From positions 62,001-126,000 of the forward strand of contig NZ_JBNCMC010000003.1 of the NCBI RefSeq assembly GCF_049844995.1: 64,000 bases of DNA. The letters are read 5' to 3'. The first letter of the stretch is position 1. Each line of letters starts with the position of its first letter. This DNA comes from Luteimicrobium sp049844995 (lineage in GTDB: Bacteria; Actinomycetota; Actinomycetes; Actinomycetales; Cellulomonadaceae). This document shows, piece by piece, positions 42,624 to 53,764 of this stretch. Below the pieces are notes generated by a model. The model was not told the DNA's origin, did not search any database, and saw only the letters and a list, made by a program, of their open reading frames with translations. The translations under genes and the position numbers were made by a program.

Positions 42624-44135
42624 CTACTTCGCGGGGGTGCCGGTGCCGAGCACCGCGCCGTCGGCGTCGAGCGCCTGCACCGCGACGTACGCGCCGAGCC
42701 CGGAGGCGTGGACCGTCGTCTCGAAGCCCTTCTTCGCGGCCGTGGCGACGGGCTTCGCCGAGGCCTCGTCCGCGCCGGTCACGACCCGCCAGCTCGCGAC
42801 GTCCGTCGCTCCGTTCCAGCTCACGTGCACCGCGTCCCCCTGCACGACGACGTCCGGCGGGTCGGTGGGGGTCGCGTGCCACGTCTGGCGGTACGCCCGG
42901 TAGCTGGACCCGGACGAGAAGGTGAGCTCGCCGATCAGCGTCCCGCCGCCGTCGTACTCGGTCAGGTAGGGGCGCTGCCCCCAGCCCACGAGCACGTTGC
43001 CGTCGGGGAGGACCTGCACGTTCCCCTGCGTGTCGGAGTGGCGGGCGGCGGGGGGCAGGTACTCGGCGACCATCGTCGTCGTCATCGCCTTCTCGTCCAC
43101 GGTGAGGCGCAGCCCCCGCGACGTCGGCCCGACCCTCGGCGAGCCCTCGTTGTCGAACAGCGTGAGGGTGCCGTCGTCCTGCAGGCGGATGTCGTGCTGC
43201 CACGCGAACTGCGCGCCCTGGACGAAGTCGTCCTCCTTGCCGCCCAGGTGCCAGTCGACCTTCCCCGTCGACCGGTCCGCCTTGTACACGGTGTGGGTGT
43301 TGCGGGCCGAGAGGAGGAACGCACCGTCGCCGTCGAGCGCGACCGCGTTGAGGTGGAAGTAGTCGAACGGCTTGTCCTGCGTGCCCTCGTCCTTCGGCAG
43401 GCTCGAGTACGTCTCCGCCACGGGGACGTGGTCGAGGGAGCGCCACTCCCACAGCACCTTGCCGGTGGCGATGTCGACCTCCTGCGCGACGCCCTCCTGG
43501 ACCCAGCCGTCCTTCGGGCCGCCGACGGCGGTGAGGTCCGCCCGCGCGGGGACGTACGCGGTCAGGAGGATCGTGTCGTCCGGCGTGATGGTCGTCTCGT
43601 GGATGTCGGCCTTGCCGGCGCCGACGTCGCCGCCCGTCGTCACCGTCGCGACCTGCCGGTAGTGCGTGTCCAGCAGCGTGACGCGTCCCGCGCCCGACCC
43701 CGACTCCGTCGACGTGCCCTCCCAGTAGGTGAGCACCGGTGCGCCCTTGTACTCCTGGACGCGCACGTCGAACGGGCCGACCTTCATCGGCGACACCCAC
43801 ACGGGCTCGCCCGTCGGGTCCACGAGGAGCGCGCCCTGCATGGCCGGCTCCTGGTCCTCGTCCTTGGGGCCGAGCGCGATGACGTTGCCCTCCGCGGCGT
43901 CGTCGGACGGGTCGTGGGGGAGGGAGCCGACCGTCGTCCGCATGACCGGCGGAGTCAGGTCGGGCCGGGTCACGTAGGCGTGGGCGTCGGCGGGCGGGTC
44001 GGTCGGGTCCGTGAGTGGTGCGTCGTCCGAACAGCCGGCGGCGAGCGCCACCACGGCCCCGACGACGACGGCGCTCAGGCCGCGCACAGGGCGACGCCTC
44101 GTGGCGGGCGAGGGACGACGGACAAGGGTGCTCAC
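42624..44135 (-). CDS. Arylsulfotransferase (ASST)-family lipoprotein
   Basis: 503 aa. Signal peptide with lipobox LAAGC (Cys35), then a beta-propeller of the arylsulfotransferase type: HLNAVALDGDGAFLLSARNTHTVYKAD, WHLGGKEDDF, WQHDIRLQDDGTLTLFDN and VLPDGNVLVGWG. The HDIRL stretch corresponds to the region of the catalytic His in ASSTs. The C-terminal 90 residues (DPPDVVVQGDAVHVSWNG) look like a fibronectin-type domain. ASSTs move sulfate between phenolic compounds, but this actinobacterial branch is uncharacterised. GTG 44135 is chosen because GGGAGG precedes it and because it yields a proper signal peptide. Confidence 0.78.
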   Translation of the reverse strand: MSTLVRRPSPATRRRPVRGLSAVVVGAVVALAAGCSDDAPLTDPTDPPADAHAYVTRPDLTPPVMRTTVGSLPHDPSDDAAEGNVIALGPKDEDQEPAMQGALLVDPTGEPVWVSPMKVGPFDVRVQEYKGAPVLTYWEGTSTESGSGAGRVTLLDTHYRQVATVTTGGDVGAGKADIHETTITPDDTILLTAYVPARADLTAVGGPKDGWVQEGVAQEVDIATGKVLWEWRSLDHVPVAETYSSLPKDEGTQDKPFDYFHLNAVALDGDGAFLLSARNTHTVYKADRSTGKVDWHLGGKEDDFVQGAQFAWQHDIRLQDDGTLTLFDNEGSPRVGPTSRGLRLTVDEKAMTTTMVAEYLPPAARHSDTQGNVQVLPDGNVLVGWGQRPYLTEYDGGGTLIGELTFSSGSSYRAYRQTWHATPTDPPDVVVQGDAVHVSWNGATDVASWRVVTGADEASAKPVATAAKKGFETTVHASGLGAYVAVQALDADGAVLGTGTPAK

Positions 44136-44258
44136 GCGCAAGACCTCCCAGGTCAGCGGACCGATCCCCTGCGCAAGGTGCTGCCCCTCGATCATCTCGG
44201 ACGGCTCGAGGGACCGCTCCCCGAGCGTTGCACCCTTGCCTGTGTGCCCCCTCCCGGC

Positions 44259-45221
44259 TCAGGGAACCAGGACGATCCGCCCGAACACGCTGCCGGCGTC
44301 CATCGCGCGGTGCGCGTCGGCGGCGGCGCTCAGCGGGAGGACGTCGTGCACGACGGCGTGGAGCTCGCCGCGCGCCGCGGCGGCGAACAGGTCGGCCCGG
44401 ACGGCGTCCCTCGTCGCGGTGGGGACCGTGTCGAGGCTGAAGGTCGCGAACGAGCGGGACTGCTGGAACGAGCGGACGAGGCTCATCCCGAAGTCCGCCG
44501 GCGGCATCCCCGCGACCGCCCCGACGAGCACCATCCGGCCGTTCGGGGCCAGCCGGTCGAGGAACGCCGGGACCCCCGCCCCGCCGACGATGTCCACGAC
44601 CACGTCGTACGACGCCGGCGCTGCCCCGTCGCCGGCGCCCGCGCGGTCGAGCGCGTGGGTGGCCCCCAGCGTGCGGAGGCGGCTGCCGCGCTCCGCCGAC
44701 GACGTCGTGACCGCGACCGCGCTCGCCCCGCCGCGCGCGGCGAGCTCCACGGCCGCGATGCCCAGGCTGCCCGCCGCGCCGCGCACGAGGACGGAGTCCC
44801 CGGGTTCGAACCGCGCGTGCGCGAGCGCGAAGTGGGCGACCGGCCCGGCGCTCCCGAGCGTGACCGCGTCGATCGCCGACAGGTCGTCGGGCAGCGCGAC
44901 CACGTCGCCCACGCGCGCGACCGCCTGCTCGACGTACCCGCCGCCGGTGCCCGTGAACGCCCAGACGCGGCGGCCGAGCCACGCGTCGTCGACGCCCGGG
45001 CCGACCTCGGTGACAGTGCCCGCGACCTCGCTCCCGGGGATCAGGCCCTCGGTGAAGCCGTACCCGCCGAGCGTTCCCCGGCGGATCACCGCGTCGACGC
45101 CGCCGACGCCGATCGCCGCGGTCCTCAGGGCCATCTGGCCCGGTCCGGGCGTGGGGGCGGGGACGTCCGTCACGACCATCCCGCTGGGGTCTCCGAACCG
45201 TTCGATCTTGACGGCCTTCAT
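44259..45221 (-). CDS. Zinc-independent quinone oxidoreductase-like (MDR family)
   Basis: 320 aa medium-chain dehydrogenase/reductase. GroES-like N-terminus (IPGSEVAGTVTEVGPGV) then a Rossmann domain with VRGAAGSLGIAAVELA. No structural-zinc Cys cluster or catalytic zinc ligands, so a quinone-oxidoreductase-type NADPH enzyme is expected. AAGGAG stands seven bases before ATG 45221. Divergent from a TetR gene across a 150-bp region with two palindromes, implying induction by an electrophile or quinone sensed by that TetR. Confidence 0.87.
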   Translation of the reverse strand: MKAVKIERFGDPSGMVVTDVPAPTPGPGQMALRTAAIGVGGVDAVIRRGTLGGYGFTEGLIPGSEVAGTVTEVGPGVDDAWLGRRVWAFTGTGGGYVEQAVARVGDVVALPDDLSAIDAVTLGSAGPVAHFALAHARFEPGDSVLVRGAAGSLGIAAVELAARGGASAVAVTTSSAERGSRLRTLGATHALDRAGAGDGAAPASYDVVVDIVGGAGVPAFLDRLAPNGRMVLVGAVAGMPPADFGMSLVRSFQQSRSFATFSLDTVPTATRDAVRADLFAAAARGELHAVVHDVLPLSAAADAHRAMDAGSVFGRIVLVP

Positions 45222-45257
45222 GCGTGTCTCCTTCGTGTCCTGGTGCCCGCCCGCCGC

Positions 45258-45283
45258 CTCGCGAAGCAGGCGTACTTCGCGAG
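45258..45283. promoter_or_regulatory. Inverted repeat in divergent promoter region
   Basis: CTCGCGAAG (45258-45266), 8-base spacer, CTTCGCGAG (45275-45283), perfect arms. It is closer to the oxidoreductase start and is a second possible regulatory site. Confidence 0.45.
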
Positions 45284-45297
45284 TGGCGGGTCCGCGA

Positions 45298-45313
45298 TAC
45301 CGTCGTGACGGTA
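45298..45313. promoter_or_regulatory. TetR-type operator
   Basis: TACCGTC-GT-GACGGTA is a perfect 16-bp palindrome centred between the divergent oxidoreductase and TetR genes, the size and position expected for a TetR dimer site controlling both. Confidence 0.6.
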
Positions 45314-45371
45314 GTGGACGCACCCGTCCGCTTCGCCGAAGTGAGAACGACACCGGGAGAGGCTGTCTCAG

Positions 45372-45989
45372 ATGCTCCGCGCCGACGCCCAGGACAACCG
45401 CGACCGCATCCTCGACGCCGCCCGGCTCGTCTTCGCCGAGCGCGGGCTCGACGCCACCATGCGCGAGGTCGCGCGGCGCGCCGGCGTCGGCCCGGCGACG
45501 CTGTACCGCCGGTTCCCGACCAAGCAGCAGCTCGTCGACGAGGCGTTCGGCGACGAGCTCCGCGCCTGCGAGCAGATCGTCGACGACGCGTGCGCCGACC
45601 CCGACCCGTGGCGCGGGTTCCGGAGCGTGGTCGAGGAGCTCACGGTGCTCAACGCGCGCAACCGCGGGTTCGTCGACGCGTTCATGTCGGCGAACCCGCA
45701 CGCCGACGTCTTCGTCGCGCACCGCGCCGCTCTGCTGCGCAAGCTCGTCGCCCTGGGGGCGCGGGCGAAAGCCCGCGGCGAGCTGCGTCGCGACTACGAG
45801 CTCGACGACCTCCTGCTCGTCCTGCTCGCAGGCCGGGGCCTCGCCGCCGCGCCCGACGCCGACCGGGCGGCCGCCGCCCGCCGCTTCGCCGCTCTCGCGG
45901 TCGACGCGCTGCGCGAGTCGGGGACGAACGCACCGCTGCCCCGCGTCCCGAGTCTGGCCGCCGCCGTCGTGAGCGCCGCGGGCGGCTGA
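45372..45989 (+). CDS. TetR-family transcriptional regulator
   Basis: 205 aa. N-terminal helix-turn-helix REVARRAGVGPATLYRRFPT (31-50) after RDRILDAARLVFAERG; the all-helical C-terminal ligand domain is variable. ATG 45372 is preceded by GGGAGAGG. Divergent from the quinone oxidoreductase, with the palindrome at 45298-45313 as likely operator for both genes. Confidence 0.93.
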   Translation: MLRADAQDNRDRILDAARLVFAERGLDATMREVARRAGVGPATLYRRFPTKQQLVDEAFGDELRACEQIVDDACADPDPWRGFRSVVEELTVLNARNRGFVDAFMSANPHADVFVAHRAALLRKLVALGARAKARGELRRDYELDDLLLVLLAGRGLAAAPDADRAAAARRFAALAVDALRESGTNAPLPRVPSLAAAVVSAAGG

Positions 45990-46017
45990 CGGAGCGGCCC
46001 CCGCCCGGACGGGTGCG

Positions 46018-47844
<1,827 letters not shown>

Positions 47845-47890
47845 CGGGTCCAAGGGTAGGCGGGGCCCCGACCCGGAGATGCCGTGGGTA

Positions 47891-50263
47891 TCAGGCGGGG
47901 GCGGGGACCTCCGCGGGCTCGAGCCGGACCACGACCGCCTTGGACACCGGCGTGTTGCTCTGCTCGGCGACGGCTCCGAGCGGCACCAGGACGTTCGCCT
48001 CCGGGAAGTACGCGGCCGCGCAGCCGCGCGCGGTCGGGTAGGCCACGACGCGCAGGCCGGGGAGCACGCGGTCCACGCCGTCCTCGAACTCGCTGTGCAC
48101 GTCGACCTGCTGCCCGTCCCGGAGCCCGAGGTCGGCGACGTCGTCGGGGTGGACGAAGATCACGTCGCGGCCGCCCTTGACGCCCCGGTACCGGTCGTTG
48201 CGCGAGTAGATCGTGGTGTTGAACTGGTCGTGCGCGCGGACCGTCTGCAGCAGGAGCCGGCCGGGCGGGCACGCGACGTGCTCGAGCGCGTTGACCGTGA
48301 GGTGCGCCTTGCCGTCGGAGGTGGGGAAGGTGCGGGAGTCGCGCGGGCCGTGCGGCAGGACGAACCCGCTCTCGCGCCGGATCTTCGCGTTGTAGTCCTC
48401 GCAGCCGGGCACGACGGCGGCGATGTGGTCGCGGACGACGTCGTAGTCGCGCTCGAAGCCCTCCCAGTCGACGGCGTCGAGGTCGTGGGCGTCGGCACCC
48501 CGCTCGCGGCGGGCGTCGGCGGCGGCGCGCGCGATCCGGGCGACGATCGTCACCTCGGACAGGAGGTTCGGGCCCGACGGCTCCACGGACCCGCGCGACG
48601 CGTGGACCGCGCAGACCGTGTCCTCGACGGACACGAACTGCTCGCCCGACGCCTGCCGGTCGATCTCGGTGCGCCCCAGGCAGGGCAGGATCAGGGCCTC
48701 GCGGCCGGTGATCGTGTGGGACCGGTTGAGCTTGGTGGAGATCTGGACGCTCAGCCCGGTGCGGGCGATCGCGCGCTCCGCGACGGCGGTGTCGCTGATC
48801 GCGGACACGAGGTTGCCGCCCAGCGAGACGAACGTACGGATCCGGCCGTCGCGCATCGCGTCGATCGTCCCGACGGCGTCGAGCCCGTGCTCGCGGGGCA
48901 CGCTGGTCCCGAACTCGGCGTCGAGCGCGTCGAGGAACGCGTCGGGCATCTGCTCCCAGATCCCCATCGTCCGGTCGCCCTGGACGTTCGAGTGGCCGCG
49001 GATCGGCGACGCGCCCGCGCCGGGGCGGCCGATGTTCCCCCGGAGCAGCAGGAGGTTGACGATCTCCTTGATGGTGGGCACGGCCTTCTTGTGCTGCGTC
49101 AGCCCCATCGCCCACGTGACGATGACGCGCTGCGCCGTGAGGTAGCGGTCGGCGAGCTCGTCGATCTCGGCGCTCGCGACGCCGGTCGCCGCCAGCACCT
49201 CGTCCTCGTCGAGGTCCGCGAGCGACGACGCGAAGGCGTCGAGCCCCGTCGTGTACGTGTCGATGAAGTCGTGGTCGAGCACGTCGCCCGGGTGGCGTGC
49301 CTCGGCGTCGAGCACGCGCTTGCTCACCGCCTGCAGGAGCGCCATGTCGCCCCCGAGCCGCACCTGCACGAACTGGTCCGCGAGCGCCGTCCCGCGGCCC
49401 ACGATCCCGCGCGGCGTCTGCGGGTTCTTGTAGCGCATGAGGCCGGCCTCGGGCAGCGGGTTGATCGCGACGATCTGCGCGCCGGCGTGCTTGGCCTCCT
49501 CGAGCGCGGTGAGCATGCGCGGATGGTTGGTGCCGGGGTTCTGGCCCATGATGATGATGAGGTCCGCCCGCGCGAAGTCGTCGTAGGTCACCGTGGACTT
49601 CCCGACGCCGATGACCTCGCCGAGCGCCGAGCCGGTGGACTCGTGGCACATGTTCGAGCAGTCGGGCAGGTTGTTGGTGCCGAAGGCGCGCGCGAACAGC
49701 TGGTATGCGAAGGCCGCCTCGTTCGACGTGCGCCCGCTCGTGTAGAACGAGGCCTCGTCCGGCGAGTCGAGGGCGGCGAGGTGCTGGCCGACGATCCGGA
49801 ACGCCTCCTCCCACGAAACCGGCGCGTAGTGGTCGGAGTCCGCGGCCTTGTACACCGGGTCGACCAGGCGGCCCTGCTGCCCCAGCCAGTACTCCGACCG
49901 CCCGGCCAGCTCGGTCAGGGAATGCTCGCGCCAGAAGCCCTGGTCGACCGTGAGCGTCGACGCCTCCCACGCGACCGCCTTGGCGCCGTTCTCGCAGAAC
50001 TCCGCGGGCTTGCGGCGGTCGGGGTCGGGCCACGCACAGCTCATGCAGTCGAACCCGTGCTTGTGGTTCATCCGCAGCAGCAGCTTCGCCGTCCGGGCGG
50101 GACCCATCCCGCGCAGCGTGGGCTCCATCGCGTGCACGATGCCGGGGACGCCCGCCGCCCACTCCTTGGGAGGGCCGACCTTCAGCCCGTCGTCCTCCGC
50201 GCCGACGTCGTGCTGCGGCGCCCCGGCGGGCACCCGTCCCTCGCCCGTTCCCACGTTGCTCAT
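47891..50263 (-). CDS. FdhF/YdeP-family molybdopterin oxidoreductase
   Basis: 790 aa bis-MGD enzyme of the FdhF/YdeP branch. Signatures: FDCMSCAWPDPDRRK near the N-terminus, NLPDCSNMCHESTG, the cofactor-binding IIIMGQNPGTNHPRM, NLLLLRGNIGRPGAG, and the C-terminal DQFNTTIYSRNDRYRGVKGGRDV of the MGD-binding barrel. Family members are formate-dehydrogenase-like but substrate is unproven (YdeP is linked to acid resistance). There is no signal peptide, so cytoplasmic. ATG 50263 overlaps the fdhD stop (ATGA), supporting formate-dehydrogenase-type maturation by FdhD. Confidence 0.88.
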   Translation of the reverse strand: MSNVGTGEGRVPAGAPQHDVGAEDDGLKVGPPKEWAAGVPGIVHAMEPTLRGMGPARTAKLLLRMNHKHGFDCMSCAWPDPDRRKPAEFCENGAKAVAWEASTLTVDQGFWREHSLTELAGRSEYWLGQQGRLVDPVYKAADSDHYAPVSWEEAFRIVGQHLAALDSPDEASFYTSGRTSNEAAFAYQLFARAFGTNNLPDCSNMCHESTGSALGEVIGVGKSTVTYDDFARADLIIIMGQNPGTNHPRMLTALEEAKHAGAQIVAINPLPEAGLMRYKNPQTPRGIVGRGTALADQFVQVRLGGDMALLQAVSKRVLDAEARHPGDVLDHDFIDTYTTGLDAFASSLADLDEDEVLAATGVASAEIDELADRYLTAQRVIVTWAMGLTQHKKAVPTIKEIVNLLLLRGNIGRPGAGASPIRGHSNVQGDRTMGIWEQMPDAFLDALDAEFGTSVPREHGLDAVGTIDAMRDGRIRTFVSLGGNLVSAISDTAVAERAIARTGLSVQISTKLNRSHTITGREALILPCLGRTEIDRQASGEQFVSVEDTVCAVHASRGSVEPSGPNLLSEVTIVARIARAAADARRERGADAHDLDAVDWEGFERDYDVVRDHIAAVVPGCEDYNAKIRRESGFVLPHGPRDSRTFPTSDGKAHLTVNALEHVACPPGRLLLQTVRAHDQFNTTIYSRNDRYRGVKGGRDVIFVHPDDVADLGLRDGQQVDVHSEFEDGVDRVLPGLRVVAYPTARGCAAAYFPEANVLVPLGAVAEQSNTPVSKAVVVRLEPAEVPAPA

Positions 50264-51201
50264 GCCGCCCCCGCCTCGCTCGTCCTGCCCGGTCGTGCTT
50301 CCCGCCCGACGACGGCGCCCGCCCCGCCCGCACCGTCCTGGGTTCCGCTCTGCAGCCGTCCCGCCCCGGAGTAGACGACCATGGAGGCGCCCCTCAGGAA
50401 CCCGACGAGGGTGAGCCCGGCGTCGTCGGCCAGCTCGGCGGCGAGCGACGAGGGAGCCGACACCGCCGCGAGCACCGGGACGCCGGCCATCAGGGCCTTC
50501 TGGGTCAGCTCGAAGCTGGCCCGGCCGGACACCATGAGGACCGTCCCGCGCAGCGGCAGGAGGTCGCGCTGGAGCGCCCACCCGACGACCTTGTCGACCG
50601 CGTTGTGGCGGCCCACGTCCTCGCGGGCCACGAGGAGCTCGCCCGTGCGGCCATCGAACAGGCCGGCGGCGTGCAGCCCGCCCGTCCGGTCGAAGATCGC
50701 CTGGGCAGCCCGCAGCCGGTCCGGCAACGTCGCGAGGAGCTCGGGGTCGAGGACGAGCGGGTCGTCGGCGACCGTGAACGCCGACCGGGTCCGCACGGCG
50801 TCGACGGACGCCTTGCCGCACAGGCCGCACGAGCTCGAGGTGAAGAACTCGCGAGCCAGCGCCGGATCGGGCGGGCGGACGCCGGGCGCGAGCCCGACGT
50901 CGAGCACGTTGTACGTGTTCTCGGGCGTCCCGGCGGGTCCGGTGGCGGTGGCGCCCGCGCAGTAGCGGGCCGCCGCGACGTCCGCGCCGCGGGTCAGGAT
51001 GCCCTCCGAGACCAGGAAGCCGGCCGCCAGGTCGACGTCGTGCCCGGGCGTGCGCATCGTGACCGCGAACGACCGGCCGCCCACGCGGATCTCGAGCGGC
51101 TCCTCGACGGCCAGCACGTCCTCGCGGACCGACACGCTCGCGGGGCCGTCGGTGTCGATTCGGATCCGGCGGACCCGCCGCCGCGCGGTGAGCCGGCTCA
51201 T
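50260..51201 (-). CDS. fdhD: Formate dehydrogenase accessory sulfurtransferase FdhD
   Basis: 313 aa. FdhD passes sulfur to the molybdenum cofactor of formate dehydrogenases. The essential CxxC is Cys125-Cys128 in SSSCGLCGK; VAREDVGRHNAVDK and MVSGRASFELTQKA are family signatures. The C-terminal 25 residues are a Gly/Ala-rich extension. ATG 51201 is chosen as it begins the conserved core with no strong ribosome-binding site; upstream in-frame codons run into the repeat at 51307. Translationally coupled to the molybdoenzyme gene. Confidence 0.94.
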   Translation of the reverse strand: MSRLTARRRVRRIRIDTDGPASVSVREDVLAVEEPLEIRVGGRSFAVTMRTPGHDVDLAAGFLVSEGILTRGADVAAARYCAGATATGPAGTPENTYNVLDVGLAPGVRPPDPALAREFFTSSSCGLCGKASVDAVRTRSAFTVADDPLVLDPELLATLPDRLRAAQAIFDRTGGLHAAGLFDGRTGELLVAREDVGRHNAVDKVVGWALQRDLLPLRGTVLMVSGRASFELTQKALMAGVPVLAAVSAPSSLAAELADDAGLTLVGFLRGASMVVYSGAGRLQSGTQDGAGGAGAVVGREARPGRTSEAGAA

Positions 51202-51306
51202 CGGGCGACCCGGGGGGAGAGGGGAGTGACGTCGTCGTCCATCCCTCAGGCCTACCAGCGCGGGGGTGTTCCGCACAACGGGGGCGTGCGGGACGCGCCC
51301 GGGCGA

Positions 51307-51352
51307 GCTGTCAGAACGTGGTGCGGCCGGAGGCTCACGAGCTTCTGACAAA
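51307..51352 (-). terminator. Imperfect hairpin; copy 2 of a dispersed repeat
   Basis: 37 of 46 positions match the perfect hairpin at 18307-18352, including part of the loop. The TGTCAGAA and TTCTGACA ends are fully conserved; several inner positions mismatch. It lies 9 bp after the MarR stop (minus strand), so like copy 1 it follows the 3' end of a gene. Confidence 0.6.
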
Positions 51353-51361
51353 CCCCCGGGA

Positions 51362-51880
51362 TCAGGCGCGGGGGGACTCCGCCGGGATCGCCGGGTGCTC
51401 CTCGGCCAGCGAGCCGAACCGGTCCGCCGGGTCGATGCCGCGCACGATCTTGCCGAGCACGCGCACCAGGTCGGCGACGTCGGCGTCGTCGAGCTGGTCG
51501 TACACGTGCTCCAGGACGTTGCGCGCGTGCCCGGGCGCGGACGCGACGACCTTCTCCCACCCGGCCTCCGTCAGCGCCGCGACGGTGACCCGCCCGTCGT
51601 CCGGCGCGGGGGACCGGCGCACGTACCCGCGCTCCTCGAGCCGCCGCACGACGTGCGAGAGGCGGGGCAGCGTGGCGTTCGTCCGGCGGGCGAGGGCCGA
51701 CATGGGCAGCGACCGGTCCTCGGACTCCGACAGCATCGCGAGGGTCAGGTACTCGTAGTGGGTCAGCTGCGCGTCGTGCTGGAGCTGTTGGTCGAGGATG
51801 CCCGGGAGCAGCTCGACGACGGCCTGCAGGCGCAGCCAGCTGCGCATCTGATCGGCGGTGAGCCAGCGCGGCTCGGCCAT
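51362..51880 (-). CDS. MarR-family transcriptional regulator
   Basis: 172 aa winged helix: LTHYEYLTLAMLSESEDRSLPMSALARRTNATLPRLSHVVRRLEERG with recognition helix, then the wing RSPAPDDGRVTVAALTEAG. AGGAGG precedes ATG 51880 by five bases. It lies 71 bp downstream of the TPP-enzyme gene on the same strand and 160 bp upstream of fdhD. Targets unknown. Confidence 0.9.
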   Translation of the reverse strand: MAEPRWLTADQMRSWLRLQAVVELLPGILDQQLQHDAQLTHYEYLTLAMLSESEDRSLPMSALARRTNATLPRLSHVVRRLEERGYVRRSPAPDDGRVTVAALTEAGWEKVVASAPGHARNVLEHVYDQLDDADVADLVRVLGKIVRGIDPADRFGSLAEEHPAIPAESPRA

Positions 51881-51951
51881 GCGTCCCTCCTGCGTCCGAC
51901 GGTCGGCTCCCAACCTATCGGTCCGCTGTGACGCCGGCTGCGGGACGCGCG

Positions 51952-53622
51952 TCAGTGACGCCGGTTCGCCCGCAGGATCTCCTCCTGGTAGGGGGCGACG
52001 ACGGCCGGCGAGACCCGGCAGTCGAGGAGCAGGAACCGGCGGGCGTCCGCGGGCTCGTCGCGCCAGGCTGCCACGCGGTCCAGGTCGGCGAGCGACCGGA
52101 CCACGACGCCCTCGGCCCCGACGGCGCTCGCGAGCGCCGCGAAGTCGGCCTCGGGGATCCGCATGGGGCCGTCGGTGAGCCCCTGGCGCCCGTACACGTG
52201 CACCTCGGCGCCGTAGGCGGCGTCGTTCCAGACGACGGCCAGCCCCCGGCCGCCCGCGGTGCGGACCGCGGTCTCGAGGTCCGCGAGGGCCATGAGGCCG
52301 CCGCCGTCGCCGGTCGTGAGGACGATGGCGGAGCCCGGGCGAGCCGCGGCGGCGCCGGCGACGCTCGGGAACCCGAGACCGATGGACTGGTAGGCGGTGC
52401 CGACCATGAGCATGCGGTCGGGCGACGCGACGGGCCAGTACATGTTGGCCCAGCCGATGAAGTGGCCGCCGTCGGACACGACGACGCGGTCCTCCGGGAG
52501 CAGGCCGGCGAGCCGGTGAGCGACGCTGCGCGGGTCGAGGCGCCCGTCGGGGGCGAGGCCGTCCGCGGGGCCCGGCTCGTACGCGCGGGCGGCGGCGGCG
52601 TCGACGCTCTCGCGCCAGCCCGACGGCGTGGCGTGCGCCGCGCGCAGCGCGTCGACGAGCGCGCGGGTCACGATCGCGGCGTCCCCGCGGACGAACGCCC
52701 CGACGTGCCGGTGCGTCGCGGCGGGCGCGGTGTCGACCTGCACGACGCGCGTCCCGGGCGCGAACAGCTCGCCGAACCGCATCGTGAACTGGTTGAGCGA
52801 CGCCCCGACGACGACGGCGACGTCCGCCTCGCGCACGAGCGCCATCGCGCCGTCCGCGCCGAACCCGCCCGCGACGCCGAGGTCGTAGCGGGCGTCGGGG
52901 AAGACGCCGCGACCCAGCGCCGTGCTGACGGTGAGGGCGCCGGTCGCGTCCGCGAGCTCGCCGAGCGCGTCGCCGGCGCCCGCGAGCCACGCGCCGCGGC
53001 CCGCGAGGAGGAGCGGTCGCTCGGCGCCGGCGAGGGCGCGGGCGAGGTCCGCGATCGCCGCGGCGTCGAACGGGCCGGAGGGGGCGAGCGGCCCGGGCAC
53101 GGCGGGAGCGGGCGGCTCGGGCAGCGGACCGGCGTCGAGGGCGGCGACGTCGTAGGGGATCGCGAGCACCACGGGCACGCGGTAGGCCAGCGAGTGCTCG
53201 ATCGCGATGATCGTCGTGGCGGCCGCGTCCGCGCGTCCGACGGTGTAGGTGCGGGCACCGACGGCGGCGGCGAGCGCGATCTGGTCCACGTCCCAGGGCC
53301 GCGGGCCCGACGTCGGCTCGTCGCCCGTCAGCAGGACCAGCGGCACGCGCGCCTGCGCGGCCTCGGCCAGCGCGGTGAGCGTGTTGGTGAACCCCGCCCC
53401 GTAGGTCGCCGTGGCCGCGGCGATCCTGCCCGACGCGCGGAAGTGGGCGTCCGCGGCGACGACCGCGCCCGACTCGTGCCGGACGGCGTGGAAGGCGGTG
53501 GTGGTCTCGCGCTCGAGCGCGTCGAGGAACCAGGCGTTGCCGTTGCCCATGACGCCGAACACGTGGTCGACGTGCCGGGCCAGGGTGCGGGCGACGTGGG
53601 CGGAGACGGTGGTGGCGGACAT
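51952..53622 (-). CDS. Thiamine-pyrophosphate-dependent enzyme (acetolactate-synthase-like)
   Basis: 556 aa with the three-domain TPP decarboxylase layout: the PYR domain with catalytic Glu50 in VRHESGAV, a central Rossmann-like domain, and the PP domain with the TPP/Mg motif GDGGGLMALADLE (438-450) and Asn466 in WNDAAYG. It lacks a regulatory-subunit gene nearby, so it is likely one of the many catabolic or uncharacterised members rather than biosynthetic IlvB. GAGGT precedes ATG 53622. Possible substrates are 2-oxo acids such as pyruvate, oxalyl or benzoylformate types; undecided. Confidence 0.87.
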   Translation of the reverse strand: MSATTVSAHVARTLARHVDHVFGVMGNGNAWFLDALERETTTAFHAVRHESGAVVAADAHFRASGRIAAATATYGAGFTNTLTALAEAAQARVPLVLLTGDEPTSGPRPWDVDQIALAAAVGARTYTVGRADAAATTIIAIEHSLAYRVPVVLAIPYDVAALDAGPLPEPPAPAVPGPLAPSGPFDAAAIADLARALAGAERPLLLAGRGAWLAGAGDALGELADATGALTVSTALGRGVFPDARYDLGVAGGFGADGAMALVREADVAVVVGASLNQFTMRFGELFAPGTRVVQVDTAPAATHRHVGAFVRGDAAIVTRALVDALRAAHATPSGWRESVDAAAARAYEPGPADGLAPDGRLDPRSVAHRLAGLLPEDRVVVSDGGHFIGWANMYWPVASPDRMLMVGTAYQSIGLGFPSVAGAAAARPGSAIVLTTGDGGGLMALADLETAVRTAGGRGLAVVWNDAAYGAEVHVYGRQGLTDGPMRIPEADFAALASAVGAEGVVVRSLADLDRVAAWRDEPADARRFLLLDCRVSPAVVAPYQEEILRANRRH

Positions 53623-53764
53623 GGGGACCTCACGGTGACACGGACGGATGCGCTGCCGTATGTGCCCCGGGGCGTCCTGCGCCCGCGCGCGCCCCTTTGG
53701 AGAGCGCCGGCGGGACGTGCCCGCCTCGACGTCTCGCAGTCTAGGACGCCGACGTCGGCGAGGC

